From positions 62,001 through 126,000 of the forward strand of contig JADANN010000034.1 in the NCBI GenBank assembly GCA_018806985.1: a stretch of 64,000 nucleotides of DNA, in the 5' to 3' direction. Positions 21,600 to 33,179 of the stretch are shown here, piece after piece. The DNA comes from Angiostrongylus vasorum. Lineage: Eukaryota; Nematoda; Chromadorea; Rhabditida; Metastrongylidae. The notes beneath the pieces are model-generated. The model was not told the DNA's origin. It saw nothing but the letters and a program-made list of their open reading frames with translations, and made no database searches. Within the stretch, counting starts at the first letter, position 1. Every line of letters starts with the position of its first letter. Position numbers and translations under genes: made by a program.

Positions 21600-23330
21600 A
21601 CACTGAGCGTTCCCGTCTACGAGGATGGTCTGTGAGACAAACGGTTAACGGTGATCAAGTACAAAGCGCGTCACAGGAAACGGACAAAACGAGCTCGCTT
21701 ACGAAACGCCCATAGAAAATGTTTCGTGCTCTGCACCTATAACACTAAAACAACCTCTTAAGACGCCGACCTTCGCGCTCTTCTTGAGGCTGCTGATCAC
21801 ATCAAATTCCATGTGATCGCCCTAAAAGAAACGAAAGGCAGGAATACCGACATAGACCAGTTAGATGACAGAACCTTTGCCTTTCATGGAGAGAAATTTC
21901 CGTTGCAAAATGTCGGAGGAGTTGGCTTTATCGTACACGCATCCATATTCTTTCTAGTTACCTCAAACGAAATCCCGTCACTGTGTTTGGCAATTCTCAT
22001 CAACTATTACTCACCAACTTGTACAGCTGATAGAATTGACTGGACGGGTTTTACAACCAGTTGGAGGAAGTAATCCACAACGAGTAAGGATAAAGGATTA
22101 CTCTCGGCGTTGATCAATCGCTGAGGGATTCGCCATGCATTCGACTTCATTAAGCATCGCTTGGAGGTGATTGAATGCATATCTGGCCTATACAATGACT
22201 CTTGGTGGCCTACCGATGTATCGCGCTAGCGCTGCTATCCTCCTGAACAAGTCTGGTAGCAATTTGCCAACCTTGGAAGGATGGAGGGCTTGATGGGCAA
22301 CGGGGGCGGGATCTACTCCACGTGAGCGTTGCAGTGCGCCTCCCACCACTACGCTACACGCGCTCAATCTCATCCACAACGAGTAGTTCTATAAACACTT
22401 TGTTCGAAAATTCAACCCCAGATTAGGAAAGTCAAACAAGCATGAATATAGGATGGGAAATTCAGAATAGGAGAGCGAAATGAGAACGAAAACCGTCTTC
22501 TAGGACTCCTGTCTGCGTCATGTCTTTCCAATGGGAGTTCATTATTCGAGAAGAAAGAAAACTACCGATAGGCTTGGGAGTCTCCTAACGAAACTACCCT
22601 TGTGGAGATCGATAATACTCTCACAAGTGCAAAATGGCGCCTCTTTGACACCTCAGTGATATCAGAACTCTGTACTGCATCTTACCACTGTCTACGCCGT
22701 GTGATGATTCATTTCAGCCATAAGCTGAAAAAAAATGTTATCGCCCTAGGAAAGTTAAACAAGTCGTTCATGAAGAGAATCTTTTTAATAATATCCTTTC
22801 CTCGCGTAATTATCAGATAAATCAAGACCCGATCGAGGACTACACGCCTCTTGTAGAAGCAGTTAGAACTTGTGCTGATCTCGCCTCATTTCCTCAAACG
22901 AGAAGTTCAGTCCGCATTCCGCATCTCCATTACCGCTAAGGAGTTCCTCGAAAAGAGAGGGACACGGAAGCTTGATCCTACTTGAACACACCTAACATGG
23001 TAATCAATTAAAAGATTTTTGTGTAGGATTTACATCGGTAGAGACAAAAAGGAGTTATGGGAAGCAGTTCAAAGACGATATAGTCCAGAGAAGTACTCTG
23101 AGAATCCCTTGCCACTATAATGTTTCGCTATCCGCCCTAGTGAATTGGGACTACCACTCCATCTCTCTGTGATATGGAATTGATAACGGAAAAGATGAAA
23201 GAATTCACCAATTCTCTACCCTCCACAAACCCCGTCTCGGACCCCGAAATCTCTGCTTGTAGAAAACCACCCAGGATTCCACTCTCCGATGCTCGAATTG
23301 CGATAGAAAGCATGAAAAGCTTCTTGTATG
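21600..23330 (+). mobile_element. RTE non-LTR retrotransposon, 3' truncated, with nested SINE
   Basis: Endonuclease pieces: VIALKETKGRNTDIDQLDD near 21813 (LKET carries the catalytic Glu), PRLGKSNK near 22420 (expected NARLGKA) and decayed EIDH and SDH regions near 22605-22690. A linker block (MELITEKMKEF, ACRKPPRI, IAIESMK) runs to about 23316, after which the RT is missing. A SINE interrupts it at 22087-22371. Many stops show it is dead. Confidence 0.8.
22073..22385 (-). repeat. tRNA-derived SINE (family 1) with 14-bp target-site duplication
   Basis: The SINE body is 22087-22371. The direct repeats atccacaacgagta lie at 22073-22086 and 22372-22385, within the RTE endonuclease. The tRNA-like head is at the right end (complement ggtg..tagcgtagtggtggg and a B-box-like segment). 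The tail is at the left (complement ends in gccgagagtaatccttta). The insertion is younger than the RTE. Confidence 0.9.
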
Positions 23331-23879
23331 AGGAAATGAGGCGAGTTCGGCACAAGTTTTAAGTCATTCGACAAGCAGCGTGTATTCCTCGGTCAGGTAT
23401 ACCCGCCAATTATATGAGGAGAGGAATTTATTTAGAATATCCTCGTCATATCTTATTTGTTTCGTATTACTTGGACGGATGAAAGTTCCTTTTCAGCCTA
23501 TGGCTGAATCAAATGTTCGCACGGAGAAGACGGTGAGCAGATCCCTCACAAATTCCAGGTACCAGTGAGGTGTCGTTGAGGCATCATTGTTTTTTGTGAA
23601 TAATGGTCGTCTCCGCATGAGTCTTGCCGTTAAGATGTGTCAATGCCTACCAAAGGCTTTTTTCTGTTTTTTGAAAAGTGAATTCCCATTTAGGAAATGT
23701 TTTGCAGACAGGATTCCTACAAAACAGTTTTCATCCTTATTTCGTTCTCCTGTTCGGAATTTACTTATCCTTTACCCGTTTTCGTTGGACGTTCCTAATT
23801 TGGCGCTGAATCCTCCAGTAATGAATTTGTAGAAAGACTTCTCGCCGTCGATTACTTCCTCCATAGAACGCGCCTAGTT

Positions 23880-24290
23880 CGCTCTAATCAGGTTTACAAG
23901 TTGGTGAGTAACAGTTGATAAGAATGGCCAAATACGGTGGTGGTATTTCGTACAACGTGAGTGAACGTAAAAGAGATGTGTGTACGACAAAGCAACCGCC
24001 TCCGACAATTCGCAACGGAAATTTCTTTCCACGAATGACAAGGCTTCCATCATCTAACTGACGCATGTCGCTCTTCCCGCCTTTCGTCACTTTTAGGACG
24101 ATCACTTAGAATTTGATGCAAACAGCAGTCTCAAGAGCGTGAAGATTGGCGTCTGAAGCTACTGTTGTGGTGTTTCAAGCGCACCGAGAAGCACTTTCCA
24201 TGACGTGTCGTAAGCGTGATCGTTTTGTTCATCTCCAATAACGTTCTGTTCATACCGAGATTTGATCGCCTCTCACTGGTTGTCTCACCT
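23880..24290 (-). mobile_element. RTE endonuclease fragment
   Basis: The minus strand gives VLKVTKGGKSDMRQLDDGSL, GGGCFVVHTS and LINCYSPTC. This is the region of the RTE endonuclease seen at 21813-22060 on the plus strand. It is followed upstream by a B repeat. Confidence 0.75.
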
Positions 24291-24299
24291 GCCAAGGTC

Positions 24300-24650
24300 T
24301 TAGAAGGAAAAGCCCTGTGTGGGAAGTACTGAGATCAAAGACTTGCGAGTTTGGCCAATGTGGTTTCCCAAAGTCCTGAGGTCAGCGCAGCCGAAGCCCT
24401 CTTCAGGTCGTCGCCATCTCAGGCATTCACTGCCCTCGTGGGTCAGACGGAGATTTCCGCCATGCGAGAAGTTTCATATTAGGACGGTGGTGATTCCTGG
24501 TACAGGTTTACTATCAGATGGGCTTCCAAGTGAAAACGTCGGACTCCTGCTCAGCTTTGGAGACCCTGCTGCTGAGTGTGAGTGCATGAACCTCCAGATG
24601 TACATCGCAGTCTAACACCCGGGAACATCTACCAGCGCGGTAAACAGCTT
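24300..24650 (-). repeat. B repeat copy
   Basis: Diverged B sequence. It shares cctgaggtcagc, ggtacaggtttact and gaccctgctgc-type blocks with the copy at 26110-26490. It lies at the 5' side of the minus-strand RTE fragment, mirroring the arrangement at 21290-21600. Confidence 0.65.
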
Positions 24651-24659
24651 ATCCAGAAA

Positions 24660-26100
24660 CTATTTATTAATACCATCAGCTGAGCAGAAGTAGCAAAGCA
24701 AAGTCAAGACTTTACATAGTAGTTCAGCAACGCCTTTTCAAGTGAGAATAAAAATTACTGATCAACCCACATTATTTATGACGTCATAGAGGTGAATGAA
24801 ATTCTAAAGCGCAAAAACAATTTCCTAAAGTAGCAATCTTCTTGACATAGGGGGTCCTCATTAGCCCAATGCCTTCACTTTAAATTAATCGCGTACATAA
24901 ACTGACGACTAGAAACTATTTGCGTTATCTCACGATTTAATACTCGATATTTCTACCGTTCCATGGCGATCCACAATATAATCATTATAGACCAAAGGAG
25001 CAGAAGCATCCAGGCATAGGTTTACTTTTTAGCCAAGCCTCCATCTGGAGATCTCAAATCCTTTCTCGGCTTCAATGTCATTGTCTGTAGAAGGAGCTTT
25101 TTTCAATAGATCACAGTTCAACATCTAGGAATACTATCATGCCACAATGTCATTCCACTGTATGAATTGACAATGTGACCCTATTTTGACGGAAAACTTT
25201 CGAATAATTACCAAACGCTCTTGTTTGAAAGTCAACGTGATGAACATCGTGTGCGTATCAGATAAACCTCGTATAGCAACAATTCTTAACAGGATCTTCC
25301 TTGTGTGCATATAACAATTATGTCATCAAATTATCCATGATACTTGCTCTTGATTTCATTTAGGTCAACAGAGAGAAATTTCAAGTGGCTTTCAGTCCCA
25401 AGAAGAGTGTGAAGACTTCTTCAACTGTTCTGTTGTTGCAAGTACAGAGCAACAAACAGTATTCATTGCGTTTCATGGAAGACTTGCTTTGGTTGGGCTG
25501 ACTTGTGACGGCCTATGCAACCTGAGATTTCATCGCCAGCGAATGACAAGCTCATCGCTTTCTATCAGCAACAGGAAATTCCTTCGTACAAAATACTGGG
25601 ATCCTTTTTTCTTGTTGGGCGGCACTAACCACTACGTTTACACGCACCACTTAACACGCTATCACCTCCTAGTTATCTGCAAGTCGTGCAGACTGTGGAA
25701 AGTGTTGACAGAGATTGTCTCGCAAACTGGTTCCAATTAGAAAAAGAACCAGACTCATTAGAACATTTGCTACTGCAACTTCATGATTTAAAATGGCAGT
25801 AAGATTCTTTGGTCTCTTAATAAAAGAAAACAATGTAGGTGACAACCACTCAAGTTTCTTATAATTCTTACGTCCATGATTTCTCACGATCTTTTTCTCA
25901 ATATCCTTAGCGTATCTCCATCTTCACTTTATTATGTTGGCCAATTTATATCTATTTTAGAACAAAAGAGGACATAATGTTGTGCTAAATTAATGTTAAA
26001 CATAAAAAAAAGATGGAATAATAGTTCTTAACGTTATTGTTTTACGATCATAAATCTTTGTGCTTCATATTTGTTCATTTTTTTTGCCAGTAATTTTCCA
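24660..26100. other. No gene recognised
   Basis: About 1.4 kb without a recognisable coding motif or dispersed repeat. Open stretches are short and lack splice context that I can support. Confidence 0.5.
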
Positions 26101-26104
26101 GTTC

Positions 26105-26490
26105 TTGACACTTGACACATGAACGGCCCATCCTCACTGGTTGTGCGGCCCCCAGCATAATCACCATTCATCGGAGATTTTCTGGTTAAGCAATTGTGGC
26201 TCCCTGGAATCCCGAGGTCAGCCTGGCCAAAGTCTGCCCCAGCTCTTCATCACCACGGGCAGTCGCAGCCTTTGTGGATCAAAGGGAGATTTGCCACGAT
26301 GCGACTTTGATACCAGGACGGTGGCGGATGCTCGTATTGGTTTTCTCTTAGCTAGGCTTCATGATGGAAACGCCGGACTCCTTCTCAGCTTGGGAGACCC
26401 TGCCGGCGGGACGAATCCCTCCGCGGTACATCGCAGTCCGACACCCAAGAACACCTCCCAGCCACGATGAGGCGGTAAACCGTTCGGAGG
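26105..26490 (-). repeat. B repeat, well-preserved copy
   Basis: Runs from cactggttgtgcggcccccagc to the gatgaggcggtaaaccgttcgg end. Similar copies or fragments lie at 21290, 24300, 32886, 47580 and 56120. No convincing protein is encoded. Confidence 0.75.
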
Positions 26491-26499
26491 ATTTTCTAG

Positions 26500-27180
26500 T
26501 TCTAATAGTTTTAATAATTTCAATAAATTTCAAGTGTACAAATCACCCCTAAGCACTAAAGTACCAGAGTTGAAGCAAATCATATTGTAAATTACACTGA
26601 TCATTTCTGAAATCATGAATTAGTTGGAATGCATAGGCTGCTTTGAATGCAACATGCATATGTTCGGCAATGAACATGCCGTCAACTTCTAAACAAGCAG
26701 AGCTCAAATCATGTCAAGTAGAAGTTAGTCTACTTATTGTCTTATAATGCAATCTCAACCTTCTCGAACCCACTGTTTTTTTCGTATTTTTCCCCTCGTT
26801 AATGCTAACTTCTCCAACAGAAAAGCGACTAAACAAGTTTGATTCTGTAGAGCGGGTGAAAACGCGTTCCCGAATAGTGGGGACCATGGCGCAAAATTTT
26901 GAAATGCTGTCGTATAATGCTTAAAGAATTAAAATCAGAGGTACGCGCAAAAAATCATACAAACTTCTTCTAGAAATCTGTCTGATCCTCAAGTTAGATG
27001 CTCCAGCAAGCGAGAAATTATCGGCACTAGTCGAAAAGCCGGTACGACAATATGCATTTGTGTTACACAATATTAAATGATTTCTCACCTCTCCTCACTC
27101 ATATCCTCTCGTTAGTTTTCTTTTTTTGACCGTACGGCAGGCTTAGTTAATGTCTTAGTATTTGATGAAAAGACATGGGT
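26500..27180. other. Upstream region of the TIL gene
   Basis: No gene or repeat recognised. It includes T-rich sequence before the candidate spliced-leader acceptor at 27178-27185. Confidence 0.4.
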
Positions 27181-27185
27181 TTCAG
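27178..27185 (+). promoter_or_regulatory. Candidate spliced-leader acceptor before the TIL gene
   Basis: The sequence gggtttcag ends immediately before the ATG at 27186. Nematode trans-spliced mRNAs often have near-zero 5' leaders. The site is also a generic 3' splice site. Confidence 0.45.
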
Positions 27186-27647
27186 ATGAAGCGTATCATC
27201 CTTCTCGCTGTTCTGTGCGTAATAGTGTTTAGTGGTGAGAAAACCTTCCTTTCATGTGAACGGTCTTAGTCATTGTACTAATAATCTGTGCACCAGAAGA
27301 CTCATCGATGCCGTCAAATCTCCCTACTAATCGTCTTTTTTAAAAGTTACTTATTCTAAACTATTATTCAAATTAAAATCAACCGCAGAGCATTTCTGGT
27401 TGATCCCCGTAAGGTGGTACATACAGAAGACAACAATTTCTTTCTCATTTCTTAATACTTGAGTTTAGGAAAAACTTGCGGGCCAAACGAGAAGTTCAGG
27501 GAGTGTGGTATTTCCTGTGAGCCCAAATGTAACGAAGCGATGCCAATTGTTTGCCCCGCGAATTGCATTATCAATGTTTGTCAATGCAAAGAAGGATTCA
27601 AGCGAGGACCAAAAGGATGTGTAAAACCAGGCCGCGACTGCCACTAG
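27186..27647 (+). CDS. Secreted TIL-domain serine protease inhibitor (Ascaris-inhibitor type)
   Basis: Two exons, 27186-27234 and 27469-27647, with a gtgaga...tttag intron of 234 bases. The phase 1 join forms a Gly codon. The 75-residue product has a signal peptide (MKRIILLAVLCVIVFSG) and then one TIL domain with ten cysteines: CGPNEKFREC, CEPKC, CPANC, CQCKEG, GC and a final C. In the family these make five disulphides and a rigid reactive loop. By position the loop is at CPANC, which puts alanine at or near P1. That suggests an elastase- or chymotrypsin-like target, as an inference only. Hookworms secrete related inhibitors. The domain is complete and I see no damage. Confidence 0.85.
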
Positions 27648-28059
27648 ACGTTCATATGTCGATGTTTCAAGTCTCCCTATCTCCGAATAGACGAAAAATA
27701 CAAATTTCATTCATCAGATCTTAAAAACATTTTCATTCGTAAAACGAGACTAATCAGTGTGCAGTGAACACCTCCATCAATTATCTGCATGATGTAGTAA
27801 CTTATCTTCGTCATCTTTCTAAACCTGATATCGGCTGGTACAGCATCGGATTAATTGTCACATATTTGTTGTTTAGAGTTGGCCGATAGGGAAACAGTAT
27901 GTGTGACTGGTTACCAAAGTGCTTGTAGAGATCACGATTTAACAATGCCATTCTGAAAACGACACGATTACCTCTTATTTAGGACAGCATAGAGTAAAAC
28001 GAAATAAGAAAAAATGGTTAGAGATGACGACTAGACCAGAAAACCGCAACACCCGGATT

Positions 28060-30155
28060 TTAAAGGAAGACTACATCGCACTTATAACTGCAAAAGATTC
28101 ATAAGGGAGACCTCGAAACGAAAAGCTCACCTATTTCCTGTCAGTGACAGTATAAATTTAAAGTAGCTTTTGCGTATCGCTTGAGGTTCGATAACTATTT
28201 TCCAGAGAACAAATGCAGTTGATATGGTGTAAAGTAACAAATCACCATAAGGTATAGGCCGAATTCGGCCCTGTTCAAAGAAATCGTAGTATATCTTCTA
28301 AAATAATGCTTTAAGATTTAAGTGGCCAAAAATCAAGTCAGTCGAATTTCACAAGCGATTTCGCTTCCAACAGTGTAGCTCTCAGGGTACCATACCTCAA
28401 TGGCTTTCGAAATGACGTACATAGCAATGGAAACATTGGGAAACGCTAACATTGCTAATCCCGACGCGGTGCCTGCAGTAACGTTCCGAGCTGTGTGAGA
28501 AGACGTACATATCCGATTAAGTGCGCAACGAACACACTATATTTAGACATTTACAAGAAGAAGTTCGTGAAATAAAACGCATTTAAACAGAAATGAAAAT
28601 GAGACACCTAAAAAACTTCAGCAAATCGAAGCGCTATTACTATTGCATTAACTGACTCCGAATGTCATGGTTTCAATTCACATCGCTCGCTGTCTGTATC
28701 TGCTAGCACATTCACACATCCCACTAAGTTAGGTTCAAAAGCCAATGTAAAATCTTTTAAAAAATCTTTTAGAAATGAATAATTCGATCGAAAATTAGAG
28801 GACATAGACAACCTCTAGAAAGCGTAGAAACTCACATGGAATAGACACGGCATTAAACCAAAGAAAATAGGAATCCTTAATGTAGATCTGGAGAATAACT
28901 GCTTCATAATCCTCATCGGATTCGATGCCAAGAACAGAATGTTTCGAAGTATCGTGAGGATGACGCTGGCACCGAGACCAATGGCATAGTTACCGATAAA
29001 ACTCTTAAAACAATGAATTATTTCGCAGGAACTGGAAGTTGAGTAGATAAAAAAATTTCTACGGAACTGAAATTCATTGCTTATGAAAGGCAAAGAATGT
29101 CTGTAATTAAGCTCCAAATGTAACATAGAGCTGCTCAAGTAGTGAAATTTCGACCAACAAAAAGAAAACTAAAGACAGAAATTTCCTAGGTATTAGGAAG
29201 TCCACTACTTCTTATCTTTCCGTAATAACACAAAAATTATGCTCTTTACCTCAACTACAACACTGACGCAAGAGTGCCTATGTTCACAACGCTCTGTTCG
29301 TCCAAATTTACTCCTCAGCTGACCAAGAAGCAGCCTGAATCCTACTGGAAGTGGCCACCACAGACAGATATCTCTTGCTCCACTAGCGTTGTATACAAAA
29401 CTAAAACAAATCCCCTGCCAAAGAGAACGTGCATTATGAAGCAAGATGGAACCTACTTGAACACCTCTCTCGTATTCTCATCTAGTTTTTTCAGCACTAT
29501 AAAGGTATGAGAACAGGCCGACTCCAAGGGCAAATGGTATAACTTCTCCTTTACTGATTTTACGCACATATCCTTGGTGACTCAAATGACGAAAGAAAGT
29601 TTCAGATGCCTATACACTGTTCTCTTAGAATTCCAAAATCACTGAAATATAAAGGAGAGGAAGAAAAAAAACGGAAAGAATGAGACTCTGCAGCAATACC
29701 TTGGTAATGAAACGCCAAATTGTATGAGGCAGAGAATAACACTCACCAAGTTGGTCAGGTGAAGTGCAAGGGATGGCCAGCGATTTCGTTTTTCAATTAA
29801 TAATGATAAAAAACTTCCGAACAAACCACCAACAAAACCCATAGTAATCGGAGTGAAAAAACCAATAGCATGCCTGGAAGGTTAGTTTGGCATTGAATGA
29901 AACGTTCTCAGATCAGCGACTGAATTGAAAAGAAAACCACTGGTGAATGAACAGTAGTTACAACAACTAACGATCCATGGATTTCACCATTAGTACAAAA
30001 AAAACCATTAATAATTGAGATAATAACTACTCCCATTGATTTTACATCTGAAGACTCAAATGAGGTCATACTACCTCTGCTCAGTTTTCCAACGACTAGA
30101 AGATGCACAGACGAAGTCTACGTTCAGCGCCTCATGATGAACTACGAGAGGATCC
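28060..30155 (-). CDS. TMEM135-like multi-pass membrane protein, 5' incomplete
   Basis: Seven minus-strand exons: 30075-30155 (tentative), 29747-29873, 29457-29609, 28836-29031, 28396-28536, 28131-28270 and 28060-28087 (tentative short last exon). Phases agree at every join except for one frame break described next. Recognised blocks: HAIGFFTPITMGFVGG, LLIEKRNRW, TFFRHLSHQGYVRK then GEVIPFALG, CFKSFIGNYAIGLGAS, TAGTASGLAMLAFPNVSIAM, and PIPYGDLLLYTISTAF. These follow the order of animal TMEM135, a peroxisome/mitochondria-linked membrane protein. The N-terminal exons (normally a Cys/His-rich start) were not found upstream. Exon 29457-29609 stops in frame unless the T6 run at 29486-29491 is one base shorter. 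With that change its phase matches the next exon. Confidence 0.85.
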
Positions 30156-30479
30156 CTAGGAAATTGACTTATGAAGCAGTATTCTTTTACCTTTGTCATG
30201 TACCGAATAATCTACATGACGGCTGCTTCTCATAAAATCACGAAAGCATACAAACCGGCTCAGCTGAATCCGATGTCGGCTTGTTGGCAATCGATCACAG
30301 TGAGATCTTCCCTCAGAAAAAGGTTTGCATTTTCAACAAAACCAAGAAAACTACAGCACAAAAATCTTACTGTTACTGCTTCTTACAGATCGAACAGTGT
30401 TTGACCGGCACTAGTAGGGACTTTAAGCACACATATCAACTCATTTACTATGGAAGAGAATTTTATCTTGACATTGTTT

Positions 30480-30690
30480 TTTCCTCTGTTTGGTTATGGA
30501 GGTGTTTGGCCGAACAGATTACTGTCAACTTGACCGTTCCAGGCTCTGAGGAAAGCGAAATCCGCCGAAACGTCAGCTTATTCGTGAATAAAGAACAAAA
30601 ATAACACCTCGCGTTTGCTCAACAAGAATACGAAGAATTACTTTATCAATGCCGAGGTTAATAGAAAGTCGGTCGTGGAATTTGTCTTGA
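30480..30690 (+). mobile_element. Solo PLE terminal repeat
   Basis: It starts near ggaggtgtttggcc, carries a hammerhead-like motif, then gtgaataaag and cgtttgctcaacaagaatacg. The last part is nearly identical to 36205-36275. No PLE coding sequence is adjacent. Confidence 0.65.
30538..30577 (+). ncRNA. Hammerhead-like motif with intact core
   Basis: GGCT, CTGAGGA (fits CUGANGA), AAGCG-aaat-CCGCC, GAAA, CGTC, AGC. The short stem I is GCT with AGC. GCG pairs with CGC in stem II. Stem III would be the very short ACGT type known from minimal, dimer-acting hammerheads, with cleavage predicted after GTC. Confidence 0.6.
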
Positions 30691-30734
30691 CAATTGACAA
30701 ATTGGCGACGCTAATGAGATGTTTCTGAGCATGT

Positions 30735-31080
30735 GAAGCACCAGAAGCATCGAAGTGTTGATGTCGGCCATCACAAACACGGCGCTAGTTCGATACCGCT
30801 CCAGACTAACCAAGCCTCTCATGCTTCCATCGTCGGGAAATTGGGACCGGACTTGTCCGGGGAAAAAACCACTCTTGCAATCCAACTGGGAACCCTCCAG
30901 CCCGGCTATTCCAGGACTCCAGGGAGAATCGACTCGACCAGCATTCTACGACATTCAAGGTAAAAGCGAAACACTCAAGCACTGGCCGAAGTAATACGTA
31001 AAAGTTGGAAGATCTTCGTGGATAATGGATGTACGGAAAGAATCGAATGTGAGAAGTTCTGGGATCCGCACAATATATTT
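30735..31080 (+). repeat. tRNA-derived SINE, family 2
   Basis: The head includes a B-box-like gctagttcgataccgc. The centre has gtcgggaaattgggaccgg, and the 3' part has ttggaagatcttcgtgga and gatccgcacaatat. It matches the copy at 55300-55660 over its length. Confidence 0.75.
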
Positions 31081-32470
31081 AAAGAGGGGTCATATAAAAA
31101 CTAAAAAAAAAGACATGCTAGGAACTGACCTTAATCGACAAAAGAAGAAAACAAAGAGTACGAGGTTGCAATTTAAGAATATGCATGATCGTACGACCTC
31201 CGTCACATACCGCTTCCAGTCAATCCTCCGAAAATCTCCCCGGTTTGAGATAAGCGCAGTTATCTAAAATATCTAGAAAGGAGCTTCAATACCACCCACT
31301 CATTCAAGAAAAAATTTTCAATAAACTGTTTTAACTCGAAACTTCGAAAACCAAGAAACCAACCAAGTAAAGCGGTGCATAAGTTTTGAGAGAGAAAAGC
31401 ATCCCGTCAGGCAGAGCAACCTGGAGAATTTTTCCATTTCAAGCAAATGAAGAACATTAACAATAGTTGGAGTTTTGGATAGTTTTCTTCCACAAAAAAA
31501 AACGGACCAGTATTGCCTGATTGCAATTAGGCGACCACGTATGAAAAGTCTCGTAACAATTTGCATTCAGAACTGGTAATCCAAGAAAGTACGCAAGTTT
31601 TGAAAGTGCAGGCATGTGATGGATGCTTCAGCAGGCCTGAACCTTGCTAGAGAACACTGCAGAGAACGTCCTTTAACAGCGAACCACAAGATAAGACGTA
31701 TTAAGGAGTGGAACTTCAACTCGACCAACTGTTAGCACAGCACTGATTTCATATTTAGATGAATAAGCACATTTCTGCAAGAGAAAATAAAAGAGAAGGA
31801 AGAAAAGAACATGAGAGAAACCAGTACCACTTTAGCGCTCATCGCGACAAAATCGTGCAGCACAACGGTTTTCCAACTGAGATCTTATCAAGACAGACAA
31901 ACACAAAAAGGAAACGACAACTCGTTGGCATCGCCAGATCAGAGGCCAAAATCTCGACTTCGTAGATATACATGCGTTGTATTATTTAGAAAGCATAAAC
32001 AAACACAGAACTAGATGGTTTTTAATGCACAGTGAAACGGAACACCAGACCAGCGACATTTAATGCACACTTGAGATACCCAATGTAGAAAACAACTGAC
32101 TACCTCTTGTAAACAAACCAATGCACACCATCCCAAATTTGAGTAAAGCCACATGACAGAACAGAACAGAGCTCTAAGGAGGAAAAAAAAACATCATTCA
32201 CCGCAAAAACGGTAAATGCTTCTACAAAATACTCGTGAGAAATGCAATAAAAAGTGAAATACTCGCAGATTAGAAAAGGAGAACTTTTGAAAAAGTCCAC
32301 CAGCATATGGATTTATTGCTGGTCATGAAGCTCAATTGACGTCAACATCGTTATCGTCCAAAATTGCGACCCGATCGGTACCTCAAACGAGAAAGGACTC
32401 GGTGATGCAAACTAGACACTTTGAAAGAAATCCCTTAAAATGGCCTTTTTAACGAGTATAAAATGAAATG
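31080..32470. other. No gene recognised
   Basis: Between the SINE and the MFSD12-like exon I find only short open stretches of low support. Purine-rich tracts occur near 31770-31820. Confidence 0.5.
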
Positions 32471-32474
32471 AATT

Positions 32475-32804
32475 TCAAAAAAGGCTTCTAAACCCACTGT
32501 GGTTTCTTCTTATTCTCTCTCCAATGTGTAACGGCATAAGAGAGAAGCGAATGATAAGAGCGGTAGCCAAACAACAAGCTGGCACATAAACCATGATAGT
32601 CCGATAGAAATTCGCACACGTTCTGTGGGATTGTGTTGGACTAAATTCTAAGACTTTTGTAAAGCCTGTGAACTTCCCATTTTCGTTAGTAGCAGAAAAA
32701 CCATACTCGCATGATGGATTCCATAATTCGATGATCTGATAGGCAAAACCATTGGCGAGTTTGTCGACGAAACTCATTGCACCATAAACAAATGCGCCAC
32801 TTTC
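32475..32804 (-). CDS. MFSD12-like major facilitator transporter, last exon
   Basis: The exon starts after the acceptor tgtttag in phase 0 and gives 109 residues to a TGA. The opening ESGAFVYGAMSFVDKLANGF is close to the (N)SGAFVYGSMSFLDKVANGL block near the C-terminus of animal MFSD12. It continues through the expected C-F-Y segment (TCANFYRTIMVY) and a last membrane helix (ACCLATALIIRFSLM). MFSD12 is a lysosome/pigment-organelle cysteine transporter in mammals. Upstream exons were not found before the chimeric repeat at 32843, so they are distant or lost. Confidence 0.8.
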   Translation of the reverse strand, partial: ESGAFVYGAMSFVDKLANGFAYQIIELWNPSCEYGFSATNENGKFTGFTKVLEFSPTQSHRTCANFYRTIMVYVPACCLATALIIRFSLMPLHIGERIRRNHSGFRSLF

Positions 32805-32842
32805 CTAAACATAGATTCATTTGTAAACACGAACTAATTGAA

Positions 32843-33095
32843 GATGCGTGTGTAGCATAGTGGCTAGAGGAGTTCTGCAATACATAGAGGGAGATTTGCC
32901 ACCATGCGACTTTGATACCAGGATGGTGGTGGATCCTGGTATTGGTTTACTCTTAGCTAGGCTTCCTGATGGAAACGCGGGACTCCTTCTCAGCTTGGGA
33001 GGCCCTGCCAGCGGATGAATCCTCCGCTGTACATCGCAGTCCGACACCCAGGAACACCTCGCAGCCACGATGAGGCGGTAAACCGTTGGGAGGAA
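32843..33095 (-). repeat. tRNA-like SINE head fused to B repeat
   Basis: From 32843 to 32885 a SINE family 1 head is readable (gcgtgtgtagcatagtggct, then ttctgcaatacat). It passes straight into B sequence at gagggagatttgccaccatg (plus orientation as at 26285), which continues to the gatgaggcggtaaaccgttg end. Confidence 0.6.
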
Positions 33096-33179
33096 AACGA
33101 AAGTAAGTGTAGCTAAATTAGTGGTGTCGAAATGATTCGGCTCTTATAATAACTTCAAACAGATCTCGTAATCCAGTTC

